Notes: generated by a model from the letters alone, not told the origin. A stretch of DNA of 64,000 nucleotides from Coenobita brevimanus (GCA_032717465.1 CM064653.1:39195555-39259554); one strand, 5' to 3'; shown: positions 1 to 10,663, counted from the stretch's first letter. Made by a program: numbers and translations.

Positions 1-900
1 TGAGCTTTAGAGATGGTGATAGTAACTCTAGAACTGGGGCCTTCGGTGTGCACAAGGTCCCTTTAGGTCAAATAGGTTCAACTGGCCTATGCCTGGTTCT
101 GCAAAGGAAGGAAAAGTTTGACAAGTGGAAAGATGGTCGGAAGGTCAAGGGCTTAAGGATGCAAGAGGGTAAATTTACGGTACGGTTAGCAGAGCAGATG
201 GTGGCCCAGTGGTGATAAGCAGAGAATGGCCTTGTGCTACGCTTATGCAGGAAGAGTGTGCCTTGTAACTCCTTTCGGTGGACAGACTGTAAAGATGAGT
301 GTACATGAGACGAGGTGGTGAGTGGGGTAGGCTGCAAAATGTTGTGACCTTTGAGTATGCCACATGCAAGAGAAATGGCGTTGGTGCGGACAGTGTATAT
401 TTTAGTGGTGTTTCCCTGGAGTCTGTGAAGGAATGATGCTATTTTGGCTATATGATCAGAGACTACTTTTAGCTTCACAGTCAGAATAAGAAATAACTGC
501 ATGAAGTCCAGAGAACTGCTAACTCTCTTGACGATGAAAAGACTCGCTGTACTCAAAGTTATGTGGACTGTGTGTGAAGTGCAATATTGCACGGCAGGGG
601 AATGTGGGCAGTAAAGGATATGGATGTTAAAAGATTGGAGTGAATTAAGACGAAGAAGGCGATCTGGACAGGGTTACTTTCTTGAGGGACATGTGTGATT
701 GTGCAATACTGAGAGATTTTGGTATGAAGTGTATGAGTTTCTATGCAGTGTGTATGAGTTTGCTATGAGGGGTATTAGTCACACGATATGAACAGAAATA
801 AGGAGAATATTCAGACATGCGGAGACGATCGAAAGGTGTATTGGTTTAAGAAGAATTATGGATGTGGCTACTTAAGAGTGTGAAAAGAGACAGACCTAAA
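1..900 (+). mobile_element. Possible decayed LINE (non-LTR retrotransposon), internally deleted
   Basis: Three LINE-like protein traces occur in the expected order on the + strand. At about 15-40 the frame from base 3 reads DGDSNSRTG, which resembles the GDFNxRxG motif of LINE apurinic endonucleases. At about 110-210 the same frame reads a charged stretch ending LRMQEGKFTVRLAEQMV, which resembles the linker after the endonuclease. At about 815-895 another frame reads AETIERC..LRRIMDVATSECEKRQ, which resembles the HVERM..KRI..SEVEGxRxRGRPKK tail of many LINEs. The catalytic reverse-transcriptase palm is missing and the middle is full of stops and frameshifts. The block is followed directly by a poly(A) run, as expected for a retroposed 3' end. 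The resemblance is weak, and the 174-codon open frame on the opposite strand (68-592) looks like a shadow. Confidence 0.35.
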
Positions 901-906
901 AAAAAA

Positions 907-939
<33 letters not shown>
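899..939 (+). repeat. Poly(A) tract
   Basis: Nearly pure A run interrupted by a single T. It sits immediately 3' of the LINE-like block and may be its tail. Confidence 0.9.
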
Positions 940-940
<1 letters not shown>

Positions 941-1532
941 ATAGGGTGAGATATAACGTAAAGACCTCCGGCTAAAACGATGAACTGGAGAAGCTGGAAA
1001 AGGCAGAAAGACAGACCAGCTATCGGGAACCCAAGGCCAACACATCTGGCATTAACAAGGCCTTTAAAACGTAGATATAAGAAGTAATATAAAACAGCCA
1101 TGGATATGTGTTAAGAAATATCCAAGACCATGAAGAATACGGCTCTAACTCCACACACACACACACACACACACACAAAGCTCCAATCTCTCTCTCTGGT
1201 CTACACACAAGGACCTTCTGGCTCCCCGGATACCTTGAAATATAAATGACTGTTTGACGATCCATCACATACTCTTACCTGGGGAAGTGGACAGAGTTTA
1301 CTTAAGGTACACCATTTTTATTCATATTTATTTACTTTTCTTAGGCGTAGAGAAACAGTGGAGCCTGCCATCAAAAAGGAAAAATTATGTCTGGTCTTTG
1401 GTTCTTTCTTCCTTAAAAAAAGACTAATATATATGTCTGGTACTAGCAAAATTAACGTTCTCGGGGTGAAGGGGTCAAGAAAATTGCCGTAAATGACATG
1501 TAAATTAAAGGACATGATTAACCTACTCATTT
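940..1532. other. Unannotated DNA with one short (AC)n array
   Basis: No coding or mobile-element signature recognised. A 13-copy (AC)n array lies at about 1152-1177. The open frames here are short and unconserved in appearance. Confidence 0.7.
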
Positions 1533-1716
1533 CCCTAATTTGCCCTGAATTAGCCACCTCATTACTAAAAATCCCAGCAACTAATTAACCACCTCATTAA
1601 TAAAAATCCTTGCCCATAATTAACCACCTCATTAGTGATAAAAATCCCTGCCCTTAATTAACCACCTAATTAATTAAATCACTGCCCTTAATTAACCACC
1701 TCATTATTTAAAAATC
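1533..1716. repeat. Minisatellite, ~35 bp unit, about 5 copies
   Basis: Five diverged copies of a unit around AATTAACCACCTCATTA followed by AAAAATCCCTGCCC, starting near 1547, 1583, 1619, 1656 and 1689. Spacing varies between 33 and 37 bp through small indels. Confidence 0.85.
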
Positions 1717-1724
1717 GTCCATAC

Positions 1725-1760
1725 AGTTAATAAAATCTGAAGGTAGCAAGGATAAAGCTG

Positions 1761-1797
<37 letters not shown>

Positions 1798-1815
1798 GGA
1801 CTGAAGGGGTTAGGG
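1725..1815 (+). mobile_element. Family F right arm interrupted by an (AC)n array
   Basis: The right arm reads AATAAAATCTGAAGGTAGCA, then AGGATAAAGCTGAA, an (AC)n array at about 1762-1794, and finally the outer end TCGGACTGAAGGGGTTA. Other family F copies carry the same two flanks without the AC array, so the microsatellite appears to have grown inside the element. Confidence 0.65.
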
Positions 1816-1959
1816 GAGACGCTTCACTGAGGAAATAAAAAAAAGACCAAGTATTTTATGGTAAAGTGAGGTCTTACAGTGTCAATAATGGAAGTTAGGG
1901 AGGGACCATAAGTACTGCCGTGGGAGACAACACAGACTGAATAAAACACGTGCTGGAGG

Positions 1960-2060
1960 AGACAGGTGGAGGGGGGAGACCAGTGGAGAGGAGGGGGACA
2001 GGTGGAGAGGGGAGGGGGGAGGAGGGGTGATGGAGAATGTGGAGGGGAGCATCAACACAC
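1960..2060 (+). repeat. G-rich tract with many G-runs
   Basis: A dense series of GGGG to GGGGGG runs separated by short spacers. It could form G-quadruplexes on the + strand. No gene context is visible. Confidence 0.6.
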
Positions 2061-2190
2061 CTTTCCACTGATAAGACTTTTGTATCAGAAATATATGGGT
2101 ATGGGTGTGGGGGGGGGGGAAGATAAGAAAAAATCAGTCCAATTCCCCGTTAGTAAGTACATGATAATTGTATGGTTGGGTGTGCGTGGG

Positions 2191-2193
2191 AAA

Positions 2194-2223
<30 letters not shown>
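2191..2223. repeat. (AAT)n microsatellite
   Basis: About eleven perfect AAT units. Confidence 0.95.
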
Positions 2224-2226
<3 letters not shown>

Positions 2227-2781
2227 CAGTACATTTCTACGCTGATAAGGATACGATATTACTGGGGTGGGAAGGAAGTGGGAAAATATGAAAAAGATAT
2301 CAAGAAACTTCATATATACACTTCATATACATATACACGTAAGTTAGGGAGAAAATATAATAATCTCAATACACCTCTGGATATGTAAGTAGAGGGATTT
2401 GTAAACATTAATTAACTTCTACATAAACTCGTATATGAGAATTAGGAACAAGCTTTAGCCACAAACAGCTTTCCGGGCAACTAAAACCGAAGAAAGTCCG
2501 TACAATCATCCAATAACTTATCTCAAAATAATTCAGTAACCTGATGAATTATTTAAGTCATTTAGTAAGACAATATTTTAGCCTTTGTCCCTGTTACCAC
2601 CGTATGACTATATTCAACTCTGGGGAGACCTTTCGCACTGAGGCCATTGGGAGTAGTACAGGCGATAAGAGGTAATTTTACAGTAGATTTCTGTCAGGCG
2701 GAAGGCTTAGTAGGGAAGATCATATCAGAGTGGAGAAAAACACGTATTACCTGTGAATTAGAAGATATTTTTGTTCTTCCT

Positions 2782-2784
<3 letters not shown>

Positions 2785-2812
<28 letters not shown>

Positions 2813-2842
2813 CTGGTGTTGTTGTTGTTGTTGTTGCTGTTA
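2785..2842. repeat. (ATT)n(GTT)n compound microsatellite
   Basis: About nine ATT units, then seven interrupted GTT units, directly abutting the left end of a family H element. Confidence 0.9.
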
Positions 2843-3057
2843 CCTCGGACAATGAAGCTGGAGGAGGTTGTGTGTTCACCCTTGTTAGTCTCTGTTTGTC
2901 TGTTTGTCCAAAAGATATATAAAAAAAATTTCTGATGGATTTCAAAGGCATTCTGTGAAACTGTCGCCCATGGACCAAGGAAGAGTTAATTAAATTTTGG
3001 TGGCTATCTGAACTGCCTGGTATGGGTATTGGTGGAGGTATGCGCTCTCTGGGTGCA
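2843..3057 (+). mobile_element. Family H element, copy 1 (degenerate left end)
   Basis: This matches the copy at 39060-39361 throughout: GAAGCTGGAGGAGGTTGTGT, a GTTTGTCTGTTTGTCC block, a ...GATTTCAAAGGCATTCTGTG body, a TGGACCAAGGAAGAG segment and the end GGTGGAGGTATGCGCTCTCT. In copy 2 the ends are the perfect inverted repeat CCTCCGCCAA...TTGGCGGAGG; here the left end has decayed to CCTCGGACAA. From memory, unverified here, similar GGCGGAGGTxTGCGCTCT-ended repeats are widespread in marine animals. It encodes no protein. Confidence 0.75.
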
Positions 3058-3062
3058 CTTGA

Positions 3063-3140
3063 CATTATTATTATTATTATTATTATTACTATTATTACGA
3101 CTGCTACTGCTACTACTACTATTATCATTATTATTTATGA
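3063..3140. repeat. (ATT)n and (ACT)n compound microsatellite
   Basis: ATT units, then mixed ACT/GCT units, then ATT/ATC units, abutting the right end of the family H element. Confidence 0.9.
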
Positions 3141-3254
3141 TGAAGAGGAGGAGGAGGAGGAGGAGGAGGAGGAGGAGAGGAGGAGCAGGAGGAGGAGGAG
3201 AAGTAGGAGCAGCAGGAGGGGCAAGAGGAGGAGGAGGAGGAGGAGGAGGAGGAA
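3141..3254. repeat. (GAG)n microsatellite with interruptions
   Basis: GAG/AGG repeats with AGC and AGT interruptions. They generate spurious open frames of poly-Glu and poly-Arg on + and poly-Pro or poly-Ser on -. Confidence 0.95.
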
Positions 3255-3311
3255 AGGAAGGGATTAAACTAAATGTCTGCAAATTGCAAGAGAAAACTGT
3301 GGAACTGAATT

Positions 3312-3315
<4 letters not shown>

Positions 3316-3367
<52 letters not shown>
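3316..3367. repeat. (GA)n microsatellite
   Basis: About 26 perfect GA units. Confidence 0.97.
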
Positions 3368-3369
<2 letters not shown>

Positions 3370-3454
3370 AGTGAACTGCGTGAGAGTTGTGAAACATTTA
3401 AAGAGAAGAGGACAGATGAGTTGACGCAGAAAGACATGTAAACAAATACTACGC

Positions 3455-3985
3455 ACATCACCATCGTCATCATCATTATCACCACCGCCCCCACCACCAT
3501 CACCACCACCATAATCATCATCACCATCAGCAGCACCAGCAACATCACCACCACTACGACCGCCCCCGCCACCACCACCACCACCATCATCATCATCATT
3601 AAGTTCCCTCTCATCATCATCATTAAGTTCCCTCTCATCATCATCACTAAGTTCCCTCTCATCATCATCATTAAGATCCCTCTCATCATCATCATTAAGA
3701 TCCCTCTCATCATCATTATCATTAATATCCATATCATCATCATCATCAATAACAACATTAGGATCCCTGCCATCTTCATCATCAAGATCTCTCTCATTAT
3801 CATCACCATCATCAAGATTCCTATCGTCATTATCACCACGACCACCACCATCAGGAATATCATCATCACTAGTATCCCTCCCATCATCATCATCATTAAT
3901 ATTCCTCTCATCACCATCATCATCACGACCCCTCTCCTCCTCCTCCTCCTCCTCATCATCATCATCATCACCATCACCTCATTCC
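3455..3985. repeat. (ATC)n tract with an embedded 24 bp minisatellite
   Basis: ATC/ACC-rich DNA over about 500 bp. Between about 3586 and 3740 it is organised as a 24 bp unit, AAGTTCCCTC followed by TCATCATCATCATT, in about six copies, with AAGATCCCTC variants at the 3' side. Beyond 3740 the unit decays. Because 24 is divisible by 3, both strands stay open for long stretches (Asp/Glu- or Met/Ile-rich); these are not genes. Confidence 0.9.
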
Positions 3986-4215
3986 TACCGCCACCATCTG
4001 GCTAAGACAAACAAATTAAAACACACACGGAACGCATAACCAGAATTAACTTCAAACATTAACAGTAAGAGAGAGTTAGGTTGGTTCAGGGTCTTTCCAC
4101 ATTTAAGAGGCACAGGAAGATGAGAATATTTTAGCAGGGCAAGGCTATGGACAGAATAAATGAGAATAAGGCCTTGAGTAACGATATGCAAATACGCACT
4201 GAGAATAAACGAGGG

Positions 4216-4341
4216 AGACGGTGATGATGATGACGATGATGATGACGGTGGTGGTGGTCGTGATGGCGATGAGAGGTGATGATGGTGATGATCATGATAA
4301 CAATAACAACGATGATGATGATGATGATGATGATGATAAGG
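4216..4341. repeat. (GAT)n imperfect microsatellite
   Basis: GAT/GAC/GGT units with a pure GAT run at about 4311-4338. The downstream DNA to 4450 contains A- and T-runs only. Confidence 0.9.
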
Positions 4342-4689
4342 ACGGTGAGCTAACAAAGACCCCCAATGAAAAAAAAAACACGAAAAAAAAAAATCCGAAC
4401 CAGGTTAAGTTTCCAGAGATTTTTTTTTTTTTTTGCTGGACTGATGAGATCCTGGCAAGAAATAAGGAACCAGATTTTTTTTTTTTACCTATGCCAAATG
4501 ACGCCTTTGTATTTTTAGCATATGCCGTCTTTTTTTTAGTATATTCTGGTTATATTCAAAAAGTATATTCAGCCTGGGAGGAGGTATTTCAAGGCTATAT
4601 CAGACATACCTCCATTTCGATCAGTCTCCCCTTAAATGTGTAAAATCGTCTGGATGTAGCAGGAATAGAAAAAAAAAATGCTCAGTGAT

Positions 4690-4965
4690 GTGATTACCAC
4701 CTTCCTAAGACGATTTTTTATCCTCTCTCTCTCTCTCTCTCTCCATATAACCTAATTCATAAGGGACATGCAACAGGAGGGGTTGCATACAGCCTTCAAA
4801 CCCCCTTCCCTAATAAGCTTCTCTGCTGAATAAAATCAATTGGAGGCAGGGTGAACAGGGTGAAATTTTACGTCCTTGGCCTGAAGGGGTTGACTCTCAG
4901 GCTCCCAATCTCACCCCCAGCTGAATAAAATCGTCTGATCTAGAGTTGTCCCGATCATACAAGGG
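4690..4965. mobile_element. Family F copies with a (CT)n array inside
   Basis: A degraded left arm (CACCTTCCTAAGACGATTTT), a short CT array at about 4728-4743, the F centre (GGAGGGGTTGCATACAGCCT) and a right arm GCTGAATAAAATC followed by the outer end ACGTCCTTGGCCTGAAGGGG. A second right arm, CAGCTGAATAAAATCGTCTG, follows at about 4918-4937. An isolated right arm, AAAATCGTCTGGATGTAGCA, lies just upstream at about 4640. Confidence 0.7.
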
Positions 4966-5015
4966 TTAACAATGCGGCTCATGGGCGAGGCACTAATTTT
5001 ACGTGAGTGCAAAAA

Positions 5016-5042
5016 TAAATAAATAAATAAATAAATAAATAA
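5016..5042. repeat. (AAAT)n microsatellite
   Basis: About six AAAT units. Confidence 0.9.
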
Positions 5043-5081
5043 GAGTGGAAAAGGCCAATCACACACACAGAGTAAAGCGGG

Positions 5082-5187
<106 letters not shown>

Positions 5188-5427
5188 TTGTCTACATAAT
5201 GATCAATAAAGCCTATCTTATTTTAACTAAGCTCCAATCTTCCTTTAGAAAACACCCCACAACAATCAAACATACATCCAGGTCCCTAATTGAAGGATGA
5301 ACAAGAACAAGGGCGAAACAAGCACTCTCACAGTCTTACCGGCAGGATAATCTAAGTCTGAGAGAATCGCCACAATTTCACCGTCTCACGTAAGATAATG
5401 GGTAAAGTTGTTAGTTTACCCTAGATT

Positions 5428-5567
<140 letters not shown>

Positions 5568-5819
5568 CAAAAAACAGACTGGACGAAAGAGAATTTGGAG
5601 ATAGAACAACATCAGCCCAAGTCCTGCATAGTACAACCTGGTATATACTTCTGGGCAATTACCACTACTTAAATACACACTATAGCGAAGGTACAGAAAT
5701 AAATAACCAAAATAACACTTAACTCCAACACTAAAATCATCAAGCAACTTAAACCACATAATCTGTCATTCTTCCCTGTTTCAACCAATTTGCCTTTCTA
5801 ACCAATCTTCGCCTCTTCC

Positions 5820-6696
5820 TATTAATCAGAGATAGGTGAGAGGAGGGTGGAAGGGGTAGGGTGGAGAAGAGGTGAAGTGGAGGGGAGATACGGTGGGGGA
5901 GGACAGAAGGGGCAGCAGGGGAGGGAAAGGGTGACGGAGATTGGTGAAAGGGTGGGGTGAGAAGAAGGCTGAGGAGGTGAGGAAGAGGATTGACGGGATT
6001 GGGGAGAGGGGAGAAAGGGGTGGGGAGATGGGAGAAGGACTGGGGGAGAGGGGAGAGGTTACTCAGAGGGATTGCGTGCACGGGGTGAGATGAGAGGCAA
6101 GGATTGGAGGGAAGAGGGGAAGTGGGGTGATGGACGAGGGGACAACTGATGGAGGGAGACGGGACATGGAGGGATGGAGAGGAGGCGAGGGAGGATAGGA
6201 GTAGAGAAGGATAGGGGGAAAGATGGAAAGGAGGGGAGAGAGGGTAGAGGAGGACGGGGAGGAGAGGACAGAGGGAAAGATTACAGGAAGTGATGTTGGG
6301 TGAGGGAATATGGGAGAGTTGAAGGGGACACAAGGGAGAAAAGGGGTCGTGAGGAGGAAAGAGGGAAGGAGGGAGAGAGAACTAAAGGGGAGAGGAGAGA
6401 AGGCAAAGTTGGAGGGGGAGAAAAAGTGAGATGAGAAGTAAAAGCTAAAGGGGAGAGAGAGGAAGGGATGGAGTCGTAGAAGGAAGAGAAGCGGAAGAGG
6501 GAGGAAGGGGGAATTGAAAACGAGGACAGACAGGGAAGGGATGGAAGGGAGGAGAGAAGTGGGGTGGGGGAGGATGGGAGAGTTGAAGGGGAAAAAAGAA
6601 GGGAATGAAGTTGATGGAGGTGGGGGTGGGGGTGAGGGTGGGGATAGAGGACAGAGTTGAAGGGGGAGAGAACTCAGAGAATGGGAGAGGTGGGAG
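5820..6696 (+). repeat. Purine-rich tract (GGGA/GGAGAG-like)
   Basis: Almost every base on the + strand is A or G. The long minus-strand open frames of Pro/Leu/Ser codons (5749-6333, 6063-7019) reflect this bias and lack any domain. Confidence 0.9.
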
Positions 6697-7135
6697 GGTA
6701 GTGTGGAGTGGGAGGTGACTGGGTAGTGTGAGGTAAGAGGGATACGTGCAGTGGGAAGTAGGAGAGTACTGTGAAGGGGAAGGGCTTTGTGGAGTGGGAA
6801 GTGGAAGACTAGTTTGGAGAGTGTGGAGTGGGAGGTGACAGTAGAGTGGGAGAAAAGACCCTCAGGACAGGTGGGCGGGGAGGTAAGGATGGTGTGGAGT
6901 GGGAGGTGGATGGGCAGTCTGGGGTGGAAGAGTAGTGTGGAGTGGGAAGTAGGGAGACTTAAGTGGCAGGTGAGGATGGGGTGCGAGTGGAAAGGAGCGT
7001 GTGGGTGAGTGGGAGGCACGAATGGTGTGCAATGGAAGATGGGAGGGGGTAGTTTGGACTAGATGGTTTGTGTGGAGTGGGCTGTGAGTATAGTGGAGTG
7101 GGAGGGTGAGGGTGGGGTGGAGGAAGGAGAGGGAT
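6697..7135 (+). repeat. GTGTGGAGTGGGAGGTGA-type minisatellite
   Basis: Repeated AGTGTGGAGTGGGA units with variable spacing of about 20-30 bp, grading out of the preceding purine tract. It resembles, but does not match, the GTGTGG array at 28.3-29.4 kb. Confidence 0.75.
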
Positions 7136-7499
7136 CGTGTGGGTGGGTGGGTGGGAGTCAGCTCATCTAATCAATAAGAACAAGTGCAGTAGAGCAGGAC
7201 ACAGACACACACACACACATCCAGGTAACACTCACCAGGTAGGCCTTTGTGTTGCCGGCTCCTGCGTCTACCTGAGGGGGGAGAAAAATACAGAATACAC
7301 CATTATATTCCTGCATTACGGCCCAACACGCAGGCGCCACACAACTACCAGACGCACGATCAAAATCCATTACAAACCCCGGCCCATTTCCAAGTACCAA
7401 TTTCCTAGTATCTCGACTCATAAAAAATAAATATAATGTGTAATCAGTCCAGCTGGAAAGGATATGGGTTAATGGATGGGGAGAGTGTTTAATTAAAGT

Positions 7500-7801
7500 T
7501 AGATTTTGCGTCTTATGCGGTACGAACTTTCCAGGTGTCGCCCCGGCAGCGTCCACACACATGGTTGCCTCAAGTCAGTGCCACACTTTAGTCATGTGGC
7601 GCTGCCGAGGCGTTCACAACCTCGGCCACAGCACTGCATAGAGAGAACCGAACTATTTTATATCCTTAGTTCCCCTGTGACAAAAGTGGCGAGATGGGAA
7701 TTTTCAGCAGCAGGGGGAGGAGGACATGAGCGTGGCTGAGGGGTCGCCGCCCCCCCTTCCGCCGCCGCCGCCCCCGCCACCAGCCCTATGACCAGGTAAG
7801 T
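7500..7801 (+). other. GC-rich segment ending in a consensus splice donor (possible first exon)
   Basis: This is the most CpG-rich non-repetitive stretch in the window, with a CCG/CCC-rich stretch at about 7747-7780. A perfect donor CAG|GTAAGT lies at 7795|7796. A TATA-like TTTTATAT lies near 7653. An ATG at 7726 opens only 21 codons before a stop at 7789, and an ATG at 7787 lies two codons before the donor. No protein family is recognised and no partner exon is visible. It could be a 5' UTR exon or chance. Confidence 0.2.
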
Positions 7802-7854
7802 GGTTGTGTCTGTTCCGTTTTTAAAGTCGTGTATTTGTAAGACTTCGCGGCACG

Positions 7855-8345
7855 GGCGTACACATACACACACACATGAACGCACACGTACACAAAGACA
7901 TTCGTGCGGCCGTGTTCAGTGGTGCATACACAAGAGCCCCCACCCCCACCCCCCCACAAACGCACGCATCCACAAACCAGAGCCCCACCCCCTTTCACTC
8001 ATAAGCGCACATACAAACACACTGCACCTCCACTCACATAAACGCACACATACACAAATAACAGCCTCACCCTCACATACTCACAGACGCACACAAACAC
8101 AATGCACCCTCATCCTCACACAAATTAACGCGCACACACAAACAAAACACAGCCACACCCCACACACTCAAAGACGCACACATGCACAGACAAACGCAAT
8201 GCACCTCCCGCACACAAACGCACACGTACACAAAGACTTCCGTGCGGTCAAGTGTTCAATGACGCATACCCAAACGCACACATACGCATACACACACAAA
8301 CGCACACATACACGCGGGGAAAAGCATTCAGACGCACATACACAA
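7855..8345 (+). repeat. Degenerate CA-rich tract
   Basis: About 490 bp of imperfect CACACA with frequent CGCACAC and CAAACGCA interruptions. It is an old, decayed relative of the perfect arrays elsewhere. The 183-codon His/Thr-rich open frame here is an artefact. Confidence 0.85.
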
Positions 8346-8525
8346 GTTTAAACACAATATCCATTCAACGGAGCCCCTTTAACCCTGTCTGTTCGTATAT
8401 GGAAATGAAATAGTGACCTGGATTGTACATTCGACGGTTGTGTGTGATAGTTTGGGGTTGTGTGAGTGCCCAGTGTTTCCCATGTCAGTCAACCCCACCC
8501 CCACTCCCAAACCCCAATGCACTTG

Positions 8526-8526
<1 letters not shown>

Positions 8527-8585
<59 letters not shown>
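8527..8585. repeat. (AC)n microsatellite
   Basis: About 29 perfect AC units. Confidence 0.97.
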
Positions 8586-8588
<3 letters not shown>

Positions 8589-8616
8589 CAAGCATACACT
8601 CCCACATACTCAAGTG

Positions 8617-8795
8617 AACCCCTTCAATCCCAAGACGTATTTTCCATTTCAATCAGTCGATCTCCAGACGATTTTATTTAGTCTAGGAAGAATTTTTGGC
8701 AGTGAAAGGGTTAATGAAGGCCACAAAGACCTCCTCGAACTTCAATCCTCTCTCCACAGCTGAATAAAATCGTCTGAAAGTAAAAACAATACACC
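8617..8795. mobile_element. Family F element, nearly complete
   Basis: Left outer end AACCCCTTCAATCCCAAGACG, left core CCAGACGATTTTATTTAGTC, centre AAGGGTTAATGAAGGCC and right core AGCTGAATAAAATCGTCTG. The two cores are reverse complements, so the element is a large imperfect palindrome of about 180 bp with no coding capacity. This is one of the two best copies for defining the family (the other is at 23220). Confidence 0.8.
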
Positions 8796-8863
8796 CCCAC
8801 GCACAACTCCCACCCTTGAAACTTATTCCTGTATTATCGTTAACTTAAAAGGCTATAGTTGTT

Positions 8864-9054
8864 TCATCTTAACTTGACCTAGATTTTCGTCCTTTCGTAG
8901 TTTATTTCACGCTGCGGCAGAAAAGGCAATGCTACGGCTCTACATCCTTTCCACAGCACTTCTACGTGACTAGTACCGTATTCCAGTATTAATCTATTGG
9001 TACAACGCAGCATTCAAGACGAAGGGATGGTAATTTTTGGCCAAGTTAGAGTAA
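8864..9054 (+). mobile_element. Family A MITE, copy 1
   Basis: Runs from TCTTAACTTGACCTAGATTT to TTTTTGGCCAAGTTAGAGTA. The two ends are inverted repeats of the consensus TTCACTTTAACTTGGCC. Internal landmarks shared by all copies are TTCGTCCTTTCG, TACGGCTCTACATCCTTTCC, AGCACTTCT.CGTGACTAG, GTATTAATCTA and CATTCAAGA. It is a non-coding element of about 190-205 bp with the structure of a MITE. Confidence 0.8.
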
Positions 9055-9365
9055 TAAACAGTACTGCACCTTTTTCTTGACGACTGATTTTACATATTAC
9101 AGCTCCATATTGTGTTGTTGTTTATTTATACACATAGTTTTTTCTTCTTCTGATATCGACTTAGTTGGCAATAACATTCAGGAGGATACAAATGTACTCA
9201 ATGCAATATTTACTAGTACGAAACAGTCTCCAGGGAACATTATTGCTGGAGGGGAATGCGAGACTCTTGAATTATCACCACTACGGAAGTCGGTAGTTAC
9301 GCATTCTTCACTGTATACGAGAAATATTACGCCTACACGCCTTTAAATGTATCTACGGACTCAGC
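9055..9365. other. Unassigned unique DNA
   Basis: No repeat of the window recognised. An 89-codon open frame (9077-9346) has a hydrophobic N-terminal part but no recognisable family, splice context or codon bias, so it is not called as a gene. Confidence 0.5.
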
Positions 9366-9545
9366 GTATAGAAACCGAGTGGCCGGGGACATTGGCGTAA
9401 TAGGAATCACACTGGGTCCGCAATCGACAGGTCCCTGGTTCGCTTTCCGGGGCGTCAGCGAGACCTTTGGGCAACCTCTCTTTACCCCAGCCTATTCGCA
9501 CCTAAAGTGGTATGTTTCTACCTTAATTCGCCAAGTGGAGTGCAT
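9366..9545 (+). mobile_element. tRNA-like SINE candidate (Ser/Leu-type head)
   Basis: ACCGAGTGGCCGGGG resembles the GCCGAGTGG A-box region of class II (Ser/Leu) tRNAs, and CCCTGGTTCGCTTTCCGGGG resembles the B box (GGTTCRAxTCC) with a T-arm stem, about 55 bp downstream. The following TTTGGGCAACCTCTCTTTACC resembles a body motif I recall from marine invertebrate SINEs (unverified). The tRNA fold is incomplete, so it is a retroposon and not a functional tRNA. The 3' limit is uncertain. Confidence 0.55.
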
Positions 9546-9847
9546 ACCCCTAAATATTTTACGGTAATTTACGGAACGCCTGTGATGTTTACGTAAGGTT
9601 AGCCTGCATCCCATATTTCAGAATGCAGTCAGCAACCACGTAGGAAGGCTGAATAAGTTCCATCATTGCCAAATTCTTAAAAAAAAAACAAATCGAGAAA
9701 AATTTGAACTCTGCATCCCACTTCGCGGTGTTTGGTATAAGCACACGACCCAAAAACTGAAATAGGCACTAGGATGGGAAATTTGACAGATTCGTGTCCC
9801 TGTGTGGGGGGATGTTTGGATGCCCTCCTGGTTAGATATTACTGTTG
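9546..9847. other. Unassigned unique DNA
   Basis: Nothing recognised apart from a short A-run near 9679. Confidence 0.6.
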
Positions 9848-9920
9848 TGACGCCAAGTTCAACTGAAATGTGAACCCAGTGGACTGCAGGCTAAAATTCA
9901 CCCTCCTGCAGTCCACCGTC
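9848..9920 (+). repeat. Family D fragment
   Basis: GTTCAACTGAAATGTGAACC then CAGTGGACTGCAGGCT matches the left part of the fuller copy at 28072-28290. It is broken off where the family A element begins. Confidence 0.7.
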
Positions 9921-10113
9921 CTCCTTTTGGGCCCATGCTTCGTCCTTTGGCAGCTCATTTCACGTAACTCAGTGGCAGAAAAAAAAAAATGCTGCAGCTC
10001 TACACCCTCTCCATGGCACTACTTCGTGACTAGCATCATATTCAAAGTGCTAATCTACTGTTACAACTCAGTACTCGAGATGGAGGGATGGCAATTTTAG
10101 GCCAAGTTAAAGA
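9921..10113 (+). mobile_element. Family A MITE, copy 2
   Basis: Shows TTCGTCCTTTGGCAGCTCAT, ACTCAGTGGCAGAA, a local A-run, TGCAGCTCTACACCCTCTCC, ACTTCGTGACTAGCATCATA, and the right end GGCAATTTTAGGCCAAGTTA. The left end is altered to TTTTGGGCCCATGC and abuts family D DNA. Confidence 0.8.
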
Positions 10114-10164
10114 GAAAAGAGTAGTGTGTAAATCATTTTTTTTTTTTTTACCAACACCTAAAAT

Positions 10165-10400
10165 GAGTAGGACAAGTTGGCTACAGTTTGGGGCAAAAGT
10201 TCGCCTAATACTTCAACTTTTTACACTCGGATGCTGGAGGGACGCCTTCACGTGGTGGCACTGATATGGCCAGGCGGGGGAGATGCAAGGTTATACAATG
10301 TTCTTCAATCCCCTCCTTAACACCCCGAAGGGAGGATGGTGGCTTGGGGGAGAAGGGCATTTTCGGCCTTAAGTCCACAGGTTTCACGTTCAGATATACC
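10165..10400 (-). repeat. Family J unit joined to a family D copy (reverse)
   Basis: GGCTACAGTTTGGGGCAAAA then GTTCGCCTAATACTTC matches family J at 22.7-22.9 kb. From about 10240, GGAGGGACGCCTTCACGTGG to GTTTCACGTTCAGATA is the reverse complement of the family D copy at 28072-28290. The shared 3' end also appears at 14425-14475. Confidence 0.65.
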
Positions 10401-10419
10401 TACAGTAGATTTGCAAACT

Positions 10420-10505
10420 ACCACTACAACTACTTCTACTATTACTACTACTACTATTATTATTATTATTACTATTATTATTATTTTACTACTACTATTA
10501 CTATT
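10420..10505. repeat. (ACT)n/(ATT)n compound microsatellite
   Basis: Mixed ACT and ATT trinucleotides over about 85 bp. The following DNA to 10660 is unassigned. Confidence 0.9.
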
Positions 10506-10663
10506 CCTCACTCTTCCCAGACGTCACTATTCCTAACCTGAGAGAAGCACCATAAAAATATCTTAAACTTTTTCTGTCTTTAATAATCCGAAACCGTAGA
10601 TGTCTTGTTTTTGGAAATATTCTCCAGTATTTTCATATTTATGGTGTATGCCTGCTATTGCTA

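Noticed and set aside
68..592. 174-codon minus-strand open frame
   Set aside because: No recognisable protein. The plus strand shows LINE-like traces instead, so this looks like a shadow frame.
3455..4341. Poly-Asp, poly-His and Met-rich open frames around (ATC)n and (GAT)n arrays
   Set aside because: They are produced by trinucleotide microsatellites and are open on both strands.
9077..9346. 89-codon open frame with a hydrophobic N-terminal stretch
   Set aside because: Length is compatible with chance in this DNA, and no family, splice site or conservation evidence is visible.
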